Assembly (NCBI GenBank): GCA_002278855.1
Contig: NCGG01000001.1
Span: 62,001 to 126,000 of the forward strand
Direction of reading: 5' to 3'
Origin: Sphingomonadales bacterium 28-55-16
GTDB taxonomy: Bacteria > Pseudomonadota > Alphaproteobacteria > Sphingomonadales > Sphingomonadaceae
Length of the DNA stretch: 64,000 nucleotides
Made by a program: the position numbers and the translations under genes. Position 1 is the first letter of the stretch; every line of letters begins with the position of its first letter. Of this stretch, positions 1 to 9,907 are shown in pieces. The notes below the pieces were generated by a model. That model saw only the letters and a program-made list of their open reading frames with translations. It was not told the DNA's origin and made no database searches.

Positions 1-416
1 TCGCGGCGTGGCCGCCAGTCGGCGGCATCCAGTGCGAAGCCTTCGATTACATCCTCTGCCATTTGAGCGGTAATTCCGCACTCGCGTGCGACAACGCCAA
101 GGCAGTCAAAAGCGGGCTCACCTGTGGGTGCGCCGGCCAACGCCATGGCCGTCATTTGGCGTATCGCCTGAAGCCGCGCCTGTGGGTCGGTGACGGCCTC
201 CATCGCGCCGCCATGGTCTTGGCCATCAGCCATATCGTCGCATTTGCGGCACCATGCGTAGAGCAGCCAGACGCGCTCGCGGGTCATGCGGTCGAACAAG
301 CGGCTGGCAAAACGAAAGGATTTTGACCCACGTGAGATGCTCTCTTGGGCGAATGCGACAAGGGCGGAACGGTCGATTGTTCCCAGCCCGCCGGCAGCAG
401 GTGGCGGGGACGTCAC
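1..416 (-). CDS. crtB: Phytoene synthase, N-terminal part (cut by window edge)
   Basis: Condenses two geranylgeranyl diphosphates to phytoene, the first committed carotenoid step. Reading leftward from a GTG at 416, the 138 visible codons include the helix with SISRGSKSFRFASRLF and then LLYAWCRKCDDMADG, the first aspartate-rich substrate/Mg-binding motif of squalene/phytoene synthases, followed by EDVIEGFALDAADW, which fits the next conserved helix. The C-terminal half lies beyond base 1. The GTG start overlaps the TGA of the upstream LOG-family gene by four bases (GTGA, 413-416), so it is the last visible gene of the crtY-crtI-LOG-crtB operon and is probably translated by coupling. Family identification rests on these motifs and on the neighbours crtI and crtY. 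Confidence 0.9.
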   Translation of the reverse strand, partial: MTSPPPAAGGLGTIDRSALVAFAQESISRGSKSFRFASRLFDRMTRERVWLLYAWCRKCDDMADGQDHGGAMEAVTDPQARLQAIRQMTAMALAGAPTGEPAFDCLGVVARECGITAQMAEDVIEGFALDAADWRPRR

Positions 417-994
417 AAATTTTCCGCTTTCATCTGGAAAATCGTCTTGTGCGGCACATAGGCGGCCATTTTACCCAGCAAGCCATCCAAATTATCATCG
501 ACAATCATAATTCCGGCATGTTGCGGCCGGATGAAACCAATATTGATCATATTTTGGTTAAACGCGATCAACTGGTCGTAAAAGCCGGCGACGTTAAGTA
601 GGCCGACGGGTTTTTGATGATAGCCAAGTTGTGACCAACTGATTGCTTCCCACAATTCGTCCATCGTGCCCACGCCGCCCGGGATGGTAATAAAACCATC
701 GGACAGGTCTGTGAAGCGTGCTTTGCGTTCATGCATGCCGGATACCACATGCAGCTCGGTGCAGCCCTTGTGTGCGACCTCTGCGCCGACCAATGCTTCG
801 GGAATAATGCCAATGACTTCGCCGCCTGCCTCAAGCGCGCTGTCCGCCACTGCGCCCATGAGGCCTAAGCGACCGCCGCCATAGACAATGCCGATGCCGC
901 GCGCGGCGAGTGTCTTGCCTATGTCACGCGCGGCATTGATGTAGACTGGGTTCTCGGGCGTGGCCGAACCACAATAAATTGCTAGGCGCTTCAT
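413..994 (-). CDS. LOG-family (TIGR00730) Rossmann-fold protein inside the carotenoid operon
   Basis: 193 residues, the normal size for small LOG proteins, which hydrolyse cytokinin riboside 5'-monophosphates or other nucleoside monophosphates to the free base and ribose 5-phosphate; many bacterial members were once misnamed lysine decarboxylases. The nucleotide loop GGGRLGLMG is at residues 39-47, the conserved Arg of MHERKARF near 87-94, and the signature PGGVGTMDE at 105-113, so the active site looks intact. ATG 994 overlaps the crtI stop (ATGA) and its own TGA overlaps the crtB GTG (GTGA). The gene is thus locked between two carotenoid genes and must be co-expressed with them. The physiological substrate cannot be read from sequence. 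Confidence 0.9.
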   Translation of the reverse strand: MKRLAIYCGSATPENPVYINAARDIGKTLAARGIGIVYGGGRLGLMGAVADSALEAGGEVIGIIPEALVGAEVAHKGCTELHVVSGMHERKARFTDLSDGFITIPGGVGTMDELWEAISWSQLGYHQKPVGLLNVAGFYDQLIAFNQNMINIGFIRPQHAGIMIVDDNLDGLLGKMAAYVPHKTIFQMKAENL

Positions 995-2478
995 AAGTTT
1001 GCTGCCTCCATCATCAGTGATGCGGTTGCCTTTGCGCTGCCGACAACACCAGGGATGCCAGCGCCAGGGTGCGTACCCGCACCGACGAAATACAGGTTCG
1101 ATATCGCGTCGTCGCGATTATGTGCACGCATATAGGCCGACTGCCACAGAACGGGTTCAAGACTGAATGCGCTGCCCAAATGGGCGGAAAGGTCGCGGCC
1201 AAAATCGGCTGGCGTATAATGGAACTGCGTCATGATCCGGCTGCGGATGTCGGGGATCAGGCGGCGTTCAAGTTCGTCCAATATCCGCTCCGTAAGTGCC
1301 GCGCCCACATCGCCATCCCAGTTGAGTGGCGCCTTCCCCAAATGCGCAACCGGCGCGAGCACATAAAATGTTGAGCAACCTTCGGGCGCAAGGCTTGGGT
1401 CGGTCACGGTTGGGTGGTGCAAATAGAGGGCAAAGTCCTTCGGCAAGACGCCGTTAACGAAAATATCATCCAACAGGCCCTTATAGCGTGGGCCAAACAA
1501 GATCATGTGATGTGGGATGCCTGGCCATGTGCCCTTGATGCCCAAATGCAGTACGAACAAGGATGGCGACCAGCTTTTCCGGCGAAGTGATTGCGTTGCG
1601 CGTTCGCCGCGCTTGTTGCCGCTTAACAGGTCCTGATAGGTATGCACCAAATCGCCGTTCGATGCTGCCATATCGCAGTCCATGCGCCAGCCCGATTTTG
1701 TGCGCACGCCGATGACTTTGTCACCGCGTGTCTCAATCTCTTCGACCGCATCGTCCAAGCGGATAGTGCCGCCAAGCCGTTCGAAATGGGTCACCATAGC
1801 CGCGACGAGGCGGTTGGTTCCGCCCTTGGCAAACCACACGCCGCCTTCTTTTTCGATGGTGTGAATGAGCGCGTAAATTGCGCTGGTGCTCATGGGGTTC
1901 CCGCCCACCAGCAGGGTATGGAAAGACAATGCCTCACGGAGGCGTTCGTCTTTTACATAAGACGATACGATCGAATATACGGATCGCCAGGCCTGATATT
2001 TCATTAACGCAGGCGCAGCCTTAATCATCGATGCGAAGTCGAGGAATGCGACTGAACCCAGCTTTTGATAGCCCTCTTTATACACGCCCTTTGAATATTC
2101 GAGGAACTTGCGATAGCCCTCGACATCTTCAGGGTTCAGCTTTTCGATCTCGGCTCTCAGGCCCGGCGCGTCGTTCGAATAATCGAAATTCGTCCCGTCG
2201 GGCCAATTCAGGCGATAGAATGGAAAAATCGGGATCAATTCAACATCGTCTGCCATCTTGTGACCAGACAGCGCCCATAATTCTTCCAAACAAGGCGTGT
2301 CAGTTATGACGGTTGGTCCACCATCGAAGGTGAAACCGTCCTTTTCCCAATAATAGCCGCGGCCGCCGGGTTTGTCCCGCGCCTCGATTATGGTGGTGGC
2401 GATACCGGCCGATTGCAAACGAATGGCAAGCGCAAGGCCACCAAATCCGGCACCGATGATCGCCGCAGTCTTGGTCAT
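991..2478 (-). CDS. crtI: Phytoene desaturase
   Basis: 495 residues, the usual length for bacterial CrtI, which converts phytoene to lycopene in successive FAD-dependent desaturations at the membrane. The N-terminal dinucleotide-binding fold IIGAGFGGLALAIRL starts near residue 7 and is followed by GGRGYYWEKDGFTFDGGPTV, typical of CrtI. The C-terminal conserved FAD segment FVGAGTHPGAGIPGVVGSA is present near residues 465-483. ATG 2478 overlaps the crtY TGA by four bases (ATGA), and the stop overlaps the ATG of the LOG-family gene in the same way. Desaturation number (three or four steps) cannot be told from sequence, but the adjacent lycopene cyclase implies lycopene is the product. Confidence 0.96.
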   Translation of the reverse strand: MTKTAAIIGAGFGGLALAIRLQSAGIATTIIEARDKPGGRGYYWEKDGFTFDGGPTVITDTPCLEELWALSGHKMADDVELIPIFPFYRLNWPDGTNFDYSNDAPGLRAEIEKLNPEDVEGYRKFLEYSKGVYKEGYQKLGSVAFLDFASMIKAAPALMKYQAWRSVYSIVSSYVKDERLREALSFHTLLVGGNPMSTSAIYALIHTIEKEGGVWFAKGGTNRLVAAMVTHFERLGGTIRLDDAVEEIETRGDKVIGVRTKSGWRMDCDMAASNGDLVHTYQDLLSGNKRGERATQSLRRKSWSPSLFVLHLGIKGTWPGIPHHMILFGPRYKGLLDDIFVNGVLPKDFALYLHHPTVTDPSLAPEGCSTFYVLAPVAHLGKAPLNWDGDVGAALTERILDELERRLIPDIRSRIMTQFHYTPADFGRDLSAHLGSAFSLEPVLWQSAYMRAHNRDDAISNLYFVGAGTHPGAGIPGVVGSAKATASLMMEAANL

Positions 2479-3641
2479 TTTTTCTTGCTCCGGATCGCCG
2501 TGATGGCTCTCCCTATCGGAATAGGCGGCTTGCCAATCAGGATGCGCAATTTGTCACGGGTTGTAGTATTTCCCGCATAAAAGCGTTCGATCAATTCCGG
2601 ATCCAACCTATAGAAACGTTCCAAAATCTTGTACCGGTCTGCACCATCTGCACCGCGGAAGAGCATCCGGTTCAACATGCGGAAAAATCTACCTTCGGTC
2701 CAATGTTCTTCGGCGCGTTGCCGCATCACGACGTTTAGCTTGTCGCCGTCAAGGCTGGGCTGCTCTGCAATATAAATCGCGTTGCGCACGGCGTCTGGTA
2801 GCGAGTAACTGGTTATTGCCTGAAAAAATGCACCGCGCGCACCGACCTTCGCCGTCCGGCCACTGCCGCTGTTCCAATAGCTTTCCAGATCACCGCCCAT
2901 GACAACAGGCAGAACGCCATTTTCCTCACGCAGGACACGCTCGACTTTCCAACCTTTTTCGTCGGCATAGGCTGCGATACGTTGCCGCAAGATACGTGGG
3001 TCATGGTCCGGCTTGTCGCTGTAATAGGTGTCTTCGACAAACACCTTGTCCATGCCAAAAGGCAGCACATAAACGAAGCGATAGCCATCATGCTGGTCGA
3101 CGGTGGCATCCATCACAATCGGCTTGGTGAGGTTATGTGGTTCGGACAATTGCATCAATTGTCCTGTAAATTTCTGCCAACCGCAATCGAGATGGTTGAG
3201 GTCGGCTGCGCCGCGTGCGTCAATAACACCGCCTGCGTTAATCCGCTGCGCGCCATCCAGCACGACAAGCCGGGGCGAGACGGCCTTCACTTCACGACCC
3301 AACATCAACGACGATGCAGGAAGGTTTTTCCGCAAAACCCAGTCGAGCCGCTCGGACTCGATGGTATAATAGATATTGTCGAGCGACCGGCTATGCGCCG
3401 GAAATTTCACGTCATAACCTGACCAACCATATGTCACCAAAGGTGCAGTCAGCCAACGATGTTCCGGCAATATGTCGGTCGCAAAATAGCTCCATATATG
3501 ATTGCCGCCAAAGCTTTGACCTTGTTCGATGAGAACAACATTTAGCTCAGGCCGCATTTTGGCAAGTGCGAGCGCGATCAGCCCGCCCGCAAGGCCGCCG
3601 CCTACAATGGCCACATCACATTTGATATTTTCGAGTGTCAC
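2475..3641 (-). CDS. crtY: Lycopene beta-cyclase, CrtY type
   Basis: About 388 residues, the usual length for proteobacterial CrtY, which cyclises both ends of lycopene to give beta-carotene. The NAD(P)/FAD-binding start CDVAIVGGGLAGGLIALAL is followed by the CrtY hallmark GGNHIWSYFATDI. Further conserved segments are FVYVLPFGMDKVFVEDTYYS and GARGAFFQAITSYSLPDAV. No ATG is available; GTG 3641 (after a weak AGGG) or the adjacent TTG 3644 starts the frame, and I chose GTG. It is the first gene of a leftward operon whose promoter must lie in the roughly 220 bases shared with the divergent hydroxylase gene. Confidence 0.94.
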   Translation of the reverse strand: MTLENIKCDVAIVGGGLAGGLIALALAKMRPELNVVLIEQGQSFGGNHIWSYFATDILPEHRWLTAPLVTYGWSGYDVKFPAHSRSLDNIYYTIESERLDWVLRKNLPASSLMLGREVKAVSPRLVVLDGAQRINAGGVIDARGAADLNHLDCGWQKFTGQLMQLSEPHNLTKPIVMDATVDQHDGYRFVYVLPFGMDKVFVEDTYYSDKPDHDPRILRQRIAAYADEKGWKVERVLREENGVLPVVMGGDLESYWNSGSGRTAKVGARGAFFQAITSYSLPDAVRNAIYIAEQPSLDGDKLNVVMRQRAEEHWTEGRFFRMLNRMLFRGADGADRYKILERFYRLDPELIERFYAGNTTTRDKLRILIGKPPIPIGRAITAIRSKKK

Positions 3642-3644
3642 CAA

Positions 3645-3861
3645 GCAGCCCTAGCGCAGCCATTTTACAAGGGGAAGGCTTCTGCCAAGGTAATGCACAG
3701 CTTTCTGCCGTCACCAGGGGGATGCAGCGAAATCATCCCGATGATCTGAGATGATGGGAAAGGTTGGTGCGCCAAGCCCGCGTGTCATTAATATATCTGG
3801 AGCAGATGCAATCAGAACGCACAATTTGCCAAAGTGATGGGAACATGGGTAAGGACGGCAA
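3645..3861. promoter_or_regulatory. Divergent promoter region between crtY and the hydroxylase gene
   Basis: This gene-free stretch separates two divergent transcripts and must hold both promoters. A purine-rich AAGGA eight bases before ATG 3862 is the ribosome site of the rightward gene. The pair ATCATC/GATGAT around 3735-3755 gives a short imperfect dyad that could be an operator, but it is too short to claim. No clear sigma-70 boxes were picked out by eye. Confidence 0.4.
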
Positions 3862-4605
3862 ATGGATAGCTTAGTTGTCTTGATCTTGTCTGCTGCGGCA
3901 ATGACCGTAATTGTCGGTATACGCTACTTGCTTGTTAGCGGGGCGTTTGCATGGGCAACACAGGTTCGGGAGCCAGGCCTTTACGCCGGCCTTGACCAGC
4001 AGATTAAACGCGAGATCGGCTGGAGTCTGGCCAGTGCAGCGATATATGGCATTCCAGCTGGAATTGTCGCCTGGGGCTGGGACAGTCTGGGCTGGACACA
4101 GATATACCGTGACGTGGACGCATTTCCTCTCTGGTATCTGCCGCTGTCGGTGTTCCTGTATCTATTTGCGCATGACACGTGGTTCTACTGGACGCACAGG
4201 CTGATGCATCGCCCGTTTTGGTTTAAGGCCGCGCACGCGGTGCACCATGAAAGCCGCCCGCCCACCGCATGGGCTGCGATGGCCTTTCACCCGTGGGAGG
4301 CCTTGTCGGGTGCCCTTGTGATTCCCGCGCTGGTTTTTATCATACCTGTTCATGTCGGGGCTTTGGGCGCTGTGCTAGCGATCATGACCATCATGGGAGT
4401 GACCAACCATATGGGCTGGGAATGCTTTCCGAAATTCATAGTGAACGGCAAATTAGGGCAATGGCTGATAACGGCAACGCATCACCAAAAGCATCATGAC
4501 GCGTATCGGGGGAATTATGGGCTATATTTCAGGTTTTGGGACAAAATATGCGGCACTGATCTTGGGCTCGGCCATTGGAGCCGCCACCCTCGTCAGCGCA
4601 GCTGA
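3862..4605 (+). CDS. Sterol desaturase / fatty-acid hydroxylase superfamily membrane protein
   Basis: 247 residues with several hydrophobic helices and the diiron histidine boxes of the superfamily: HDTWFYWTHRLMH, HAVHH, and a final HHQKHH. Members hydroxylate lipids, sterols or carotenoid rings in the membrane. Its position, divergent from crtYI, suggests a carotenoid ring hydroxylase (CrtZ-like 3-hydroxylation or a CrtG-like 2-hydroxylation, as sphingomonads make zeaxanthin and nostoxanthin). However, the protein is longer than classical CrtZ (about 160-175 residues) and its boxes are the general sterol-desaturase type, so I leave the symbol blank. SD AAGGA precedes ATG 3862. The last roughly 30 codons overlap the next gene in another frame. 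Confidence 0.8.
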   Translation: MDSLVVLILSAAAMTVIVGIRYLLVSGAFAWATQVREPGLYAGLDQQIKREIGWSLASAAIYGIPAGIVAWGWDSLGWTQIYRDVDAFPLWYLPLSVFLYLFAHDTWFYWTHRLMHRPFWFKAAHAVHHESRPPTAWAAMAFHPWEALSGALVIPALVFIIPVHVGALGAVLAIMTIMGVTNHMGWECFPKFIVNGKLGQWLITATHHQKHHDAYRGNYGLYFRFWDKICGTDLGLGHWSRHPRQRS

Positions 4606-4990
4606 AGCAACATCATCGGCTGCAACGCTTGAGGTGAATATTTATGGCCTACGCAGCGGCAAAGGCAATGTCCTCGTCTGCGTCACCGCAAACCCTCGGT
4701 TTTTCCCGGATTGTAGCAAAGATCCCAAAAGCCTTAGGGCCAATGTGCCGGCCAAAAATGCGGCGCAAGTCTCCTTCAACGGCGTAAGCCCCGGTACTTA
4801 TGCTGTCGCCCTTGTGCATGATGAAAACGCCAACAGCAAAATGGATATGGCGGTCTTTTTGCCACGAGAAGGCTTTGGGTTTTCGCGTAATCCTGCGATC
4901 ATGACCGGCCCACCAAAGTTCCGCTCGGCCGCCTTCACTGTCGATACCGCAATGGTCAGCCAACGGGTCCAGATGAAATATATGCTCTAA
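4517..4990 (+). CDS. DUF2141 secreted protein
   Basis: 157 residues from ATG 4517, which follows a GGGGGGA ribosome site at 4507-4513. The hydrophobic N-terminus YAALILGSAIGAATLVSAAEA is a plausible signal peptide ending near residue 30. The rest matches DUF2141 by pattern: an opening strand LEVNIYGLRSGKGNVLVCV, then PGTYAVALVHDENANSKMD and GFGFSRNPAIMTGPPKF. The family is periplasmic or extracellular, of unknown function, predicted beta-sandwich. It overlaps the C-terminal 89 bases of the hydroxylase gene in a different frame, so the two are probably co-transcribed. An in-frame start at 4496 would lengthen the overlap and lacks a comparable ribosome site. Confidence 0.8.
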   Translation: MGYISGFGTKYAALILGSAIGAATLVSAAEATSSAATLEVNIYGLRSGKGNVLVCVTANPRFFPDCSKDPKSLRANVPAKNAAQVSFNGVSPGTYAVALVHDENANSKMDMAVFLPREGFGFSRNPAIMTGPPKFRSAAFTVDTAMVSQRVQMKYML

Positions 4991-5064
4991 GTAAATTCCG
5001 GCACGAAGGGGGAACCAACTGATCGCTCGGATGGTTCGCTTGTTTCGTTATGTCGGAGCAATTC

Positions 5065-5934
5065 ATGAAAACTTCTTTACGCTGCGTTGCTGCGCTTTGC
5101 ATCAGCGCCGCTGTCTGCGGACCTGCCCTTGCGCAAGACGGTAAGGCCGCGAAACCCGAAACGCTTGATCGCGGGGTATTTGCAGGTGACTGGGTGACGG
5201 TCGGCATCGGTGCTGGTTATGGCCCAAGCTATGATGGATCGGATGATTACATCTTGTCCCCGGCGCCTATTGTACAAGGCAGTGTCGCCGGTTTTGCATT
5301 TGGTGCACGCGGTCCGGGGTTTTACATAGACCTGATTGCGGATGGGAACGGCGATAAGGACGTCACATTTCTAGCAGGCCCGCTTGTGCGTGTCCGGATG
5401 GACCGCCACAGCCATATGAAAGACCCGATTGTCCGTTTATTGGGCAAAGTCGATGTGGCGGTTGAAGTGGGGGCAAGGGCAGGCGTTTCTTTTTCCAAGA
5501 TTATCCATGCGTACGATTCGCTCACCATATCCAGCGATATCCAATGGGACGTCGCCAATGCGCATGATGGGCGCCTGATCAGTCCAAGCATCACATATTC
5601 GACCCCGCTGTCGACCGCGATATTCACGAGCGTGGTCCTTTCGGCAACGCATGTTGATGGCCGTTATGCCGATACATATTTCAGCGTCAATCAAGCGGGC
5701 AGCAGTGCAAGCGGGCTGCCGCAATTTGACGCCCGTAGCGGTTGGAAAAGCTATGGCGCAAGCCTGCTCGGTGGTGTCGATTTGTCCGGCGACGCGCGTA
5801 ACGGAGGCTGGGGGGTGTATAGCTTTGTCAGCTATTCGCGCTTGACCAATGATGCCAAAAGATCGCCGATTACGGCGCTGCGTGGTGATGCTGCCCAATG
5901 GTTTGTAGCAGGCGGAATCAGCTATACGTTTTGA
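5065..5934 (+). CDS. MipA/OmpV family outer membrane protein
   Basis: 289 residues from ATG 5065, preceded by GGAG at 5053-5056. The signal peptide KTSLRCVAALCISAAVC through ALAQ ends near residue 24. The mature part carries the MipA/OmpV features GDWVTVGIGAGYGPSYDGSDDY and repeated amphipathic strands ending in an aromatic residue (GGISYTF), the C-terminal signature for beta-barrel insertion. MipA was described as a scaffold for murein enzymes in E. coli; OmpV-like proteins are porin-like barrels. Function here is not defined by sequence. It follows the DUF2141 gene by about 75 bases on the same strand and may be in the same unit. Confidence 0.88.
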   Translation: MKTSLRCVAALCISAAVCGPALAQDGKAAKPETLDRGVFAGDWVTVGIGAGYGPSYDGSDDYILSPAPIVQGSVAGFAFGARGPGFYIDLIADGNGDKDVTFLAGPLVRVRMDRHSHMKDPIVRLLGKVDVAVEVGARAGVSFSKIIHAYDSLTISSDIQWDVANAHDGRLISPSITYSTPLSTAIFTSVVLSATHVDGRYADTYFSVNQAGSSASGLPQFDARSGWKSYGASLLGGVDLSGDARNGGWGVYSFVSYSRLTNDAKRSPITALRGDAAQWFVAGGISYTF

Positions 5935-6004
5935 ACCTCCTTAACGACTTTGAAATCATGACAGCGACATATGAGGGTCGGTTCTATGATTAGGCCGCAC
6001 CCCC

Positions 6005-6406
6005 ATGTATTCATCACAAAACCAGTTCACACCCAGCGCGAAAAAGCCGGCGCTTTCCCGCGAAGCGCGGCTGATTTGGATCGGTTCGAAACTGGCGCAG
6101 TCGGTTTGCACGGACGAAGGCCGGCTTGAGGATTTAAACCATCGGATGTGGATGCGCATATTGCAAAATGGCCTTGCGCCTGTTCCCGCGCGCGATGCAA
6201 CGGACCAGCTTGCGGTGGATATCCTCGCCGTTGCCATGCTCGTTGAACAGGTGTCGGCCGACGGCGGCGTAGAAGCGGCCATGGCAGCGGTTCGGCTGGC
6301 AAGCAGGCAAGGGTTCGCGCCTGCCATAGCCGAACGGTTTCTCCGGCTTGGCAGCACATTGGTGCTCTGGGCGGCGCTTGGGTCTGATGGAGCCAGCGCC
6401 AGCTAG
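6005..6406 (+). CDS. Hypothetical protein, 133 residues
   Basis: Not recognised. The frame from ATG 6005 encodes a soluble, largely helical protein with no signal peptide or membrane segment. It begins with a polar stretch (MYSSQNQFTPSAKKPALSRE) and continues with Ala/Leu-rich amphipathic helices. No strong ribosome site precedes the ATG (CCGCACCCCC), so the start is uncertain. Two long open frames on the other strand cover the same DNA, but their Arg/Pro/Ser-rich compositions look like shadows. It converges on the peroxidase gene that ends 27 bases downstream. Confidence 0.55.
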   Translation: MYSSQNQFTPSAKKPALSREARLIWIGSKLAQSVCTDEGRLEDLNHRMWMRILQNGLAPVPARDATDQLAVDILAVAMLVEQVSADGGVEAAMAAVRLASRQGFAPAIAERFLRLGSTLVLWAALGSDGASAS

Positions 6407-6433
6407 ACCTGACCCTGACGCAATATGGCCGCA

Positions 6434-7660
6434 TTACTTCTTAAACGGGTTGCTCAATTTTGCGTCATTGGTGAGGTTATTGTCGGTCAGTGTCAGCAGG
6501 AATGCCACTAACGCGGTTTTTTCGGCCACGCTCAGGTTCAACCGCTGCGGTGCTCCTCCCGGCGTTTTGAGCCGATTGTCGAGTGCCGGACCATTTTGGA
6601 TGCCGCTGTTATAATGTTCTATCACCTGCTCAAGCGTCGAAAATCTTCCATCGTGCATGAAGGCTCTGGATAATCCCACATTTTTCAGCGACGGCGATTT
6701 GAAGATTATGGTTTCGTTTGCGTCCAAGCCGTTGCTGAGTGAGTTGGCCGCCAACGCGAACGTCGGCGGTTGATGGCAGGCTGCACAACCCGCCCCGCCT
6801 TGACCTGGACCTGTCATAAACAATTGACGTCCCAAATCTTCAGATGCCGTAAAGCCGGGCAAGGATACATTGAGATTCCGGTTGGGCCCGGTCGCGCTAA
6901 ATACCTGCGCATAGGCGGTATCCCAACGGCTGGCGGACGAAATCATGGATCGGGTAAATTGGCCCAAGGCTTGTTGTATGCGCGCTTCGGTGATTGCGGC
7001 ATTGCCAAAAGCGAGCGTAAACAGGTCGGGATAATAAGTTGAAGCCGCCATTTTGGTCAGCAAGGCGCTTATCCCGCCATGTGTGCTGTCAAAACCCATT
7101 TCAATGGGGTGCGTGATGGGCTGACTGACTTGCAATTCCAGTGAGGCAGCCCGTTTGTCCCAAAACATGGTCCCCGGACGATAAAATTTTATGTTGCCCA
7201 GTCGCATGGCATGGGCGCTGGTAAAGGCAGTACCCGAAAAGCCTGTGCTAAATCTTTGCGGGTCATCAAATCCGCTGGCCTGTTGATGGCAACTCGAACA
7301 GGACGTTGTGTCGTTAACGCTTAATCTTTTGTCGTAAAACAATACTCTCCCAAGCGTAGCTACGCGGTCACTGATCGCATTGTTGTTGGGTGTGTTGTCC
7401 AGTGCGGCCACCGTGCCATCATAATAAGCGGGCAATACCGGATTGGCGTAGTTATCCAGTCTGCTGACATCAATAGTCGTAAAATCGACTATCCCGGATA
7501 TAGTTGGGGGTGGCGTTGGCGTTGGCGGAGGAGACGGTGTCGGGGCGACAACCGTTACGGCTGGGGCAGCTCCATTGCTGGTCGTGTCACCACCACAGCC
7601 GGACAAAACAACGCTAAGCGGGAAAATCAATCCGAACGTCGTTACTTTAATCTTTGGCAA
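6434..7660 (-). CDS. Di-heme cytochrome c peroxidase / MauG-like lipoprotein
   Basis: 408 residues. The N-terminus LIFPLSVVLSGC is a lipoprotein signal with lipobox Cys22, followed by a Thr/Pro-rich linker (about 40-53). Two c-type heme sites are visible: CSSCH at 121-125 and CAACH at 292-296, the spacing expected for the CcpA/MauG family. Such proteins reduce hydrogen peroxide with electrons from small cytochromes or perform oxidative modification of a partner. The conserved stretch WDKRAASLELQVSQPI lies between the hemes. The start is a TTG (7658-7660) supported by a strong GGGAGG seven bases upstream. The gene stands alone with no obvious partner such as a methylamine dehydrogenase. Confidence 0.9.
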   Translation of the reverse strand: MPKIKVTTFGLIFPLSVVLSGCGGDTTSNGAAPAVTVVAPTPSPPPTPTPPPTISGIVDFTTIDVSRLDNYANPVLPAYYDGTVAALDNTPNNNAISDRVATLGRVLFYDKRLSVNDTTSCSSCHQQASGFDDPQRFSTGFSGTAFTSAHAMRLGNIKFYRPGTMFWDKRAASLELQVSQPITHPIEMGFDSTHGGISALLTKMAASTYYPDLFTLAFGNAAITEARIQQALGQFTRSMISSASRWDTAYAQVFSATGPNRNLNVSLPGFTASEDLGRQLFMTGPGQGGAGCAACHQPPTFALAANSLSNGLDANETIIFKSPSLKNVGLSRAFMHDGRFSTLEQVIEHYNSGIQNGPALDNRLKTPGGAPQRLNLSVAEKTALVAFLLTLTDNNLTNDAKLSNPFKK

Positions 7661-7865
7661 AAGCGGCCTCCCATTGCTCCTTAGGCGACACGCTGTGCCT
7701 ATTTTCCCCGTACAATAGACGTTATTAACATATCACAACAAAGCTTAATTTCTATAATACAGCATTTTAACGTTGAATGTGTAATGTTTGTAAGCGAGCC
7801 AATATGCTGAAATCACGTTGCGCCATGAGGGGATGCTGGACTGACCCCGCGGTCTCAGCTATCCA

Positions 7866-7963
7866 GTCTCATCCCCGGGGAGTCGCACGACTGAGAGGCG
7901 GCGCTGCAATGCCCGCGACCCGCTGAACCTGATCCCGTTTGCACGGGCGTAGGGAGGTGAGAC
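7866..7963 (+). ncRNA. TPP riboswitch aptamer (THI element)
   Basis: The conserved TPP-binding segments are present in order: CTGAGA at 7891-7896, ACCTGAT at 7927-7933, and GCGTAGGGA at 7947-7955. Closing helix P1 is the perfect six-base pairing GTCTCA (7866-7871) with TGAGAC (7958-7963). The aptamer lies about 80 bases before thiC, a classical target, so thiamine pyrophosphate is expected to repress thiC. A second upstream sequence can compete for the 3' strand of P1 (see findings). Confidence 0.97.
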
Positions 7964-7969
7964 CGCAGC

Positions 7970-7994
7970 CGGTCCTTGAGACTGGCGAGGACCG
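7970..7994 (+). promoter_or_regulatory. Expression-platform hairpin downstream of the TPP aptamer
   Basis: CGGTCCT (7970-7976) pairs perfectly with AGGACCG (7988-7994) around an 11-base loop. It sits directly after the aptamer and is not followed by a T-tract, so it is a structural element of the leader rather than an intrinsic terminator. Confidence 0.6.
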
Positions 7995-8016
7995 AAACCG
8001 GTCTTCACGCCTATCG

Positions 8017-8039
8017 CTCTCCTTATGTAACTTGGAGAG
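8017..8039 (+). promoter_or_regulatory. Shine-Dalgarno-sequestering hairpin of thiC
   Basis: CTCTCC (8017-8022) is perfectly complementary to GGAGAG (8034-8039), which is the thiC ribosome site five bases before ATG 8045. Formation of the hairpin would hide the site. With a TPP aptamer upstream, this suggests control of translation initiation, the usual mode for TPP riboswitches in Gram-negative bacteria. Confidence 0.7.
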
Positions 8040-8044
8040 TTTAA

Positions 8045-9904
<1,860 letters not shown>

Positions 9905-9907
9905 GCG

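Larger units (their letters stand above)
7661..8044. other. Intergenic region between the peroxidase gene and thiC
   Basis: The left part (about 7680-7840) is AT-rich and should hold the divergent promoters. The right part is the thiC leader with the TPP riboswitch (7866-7963) and downstream hairpins described separately. No protein gene is visible here. Confidence 0.8.

Noticed and set aside
6027..6434. Opposite-strand frame over the 133-residue hypothetical gene
   Set aside because: Arg/Pro/Cys-rich composition and rare-codon pattern look like a shadow of the plus-strand frame.
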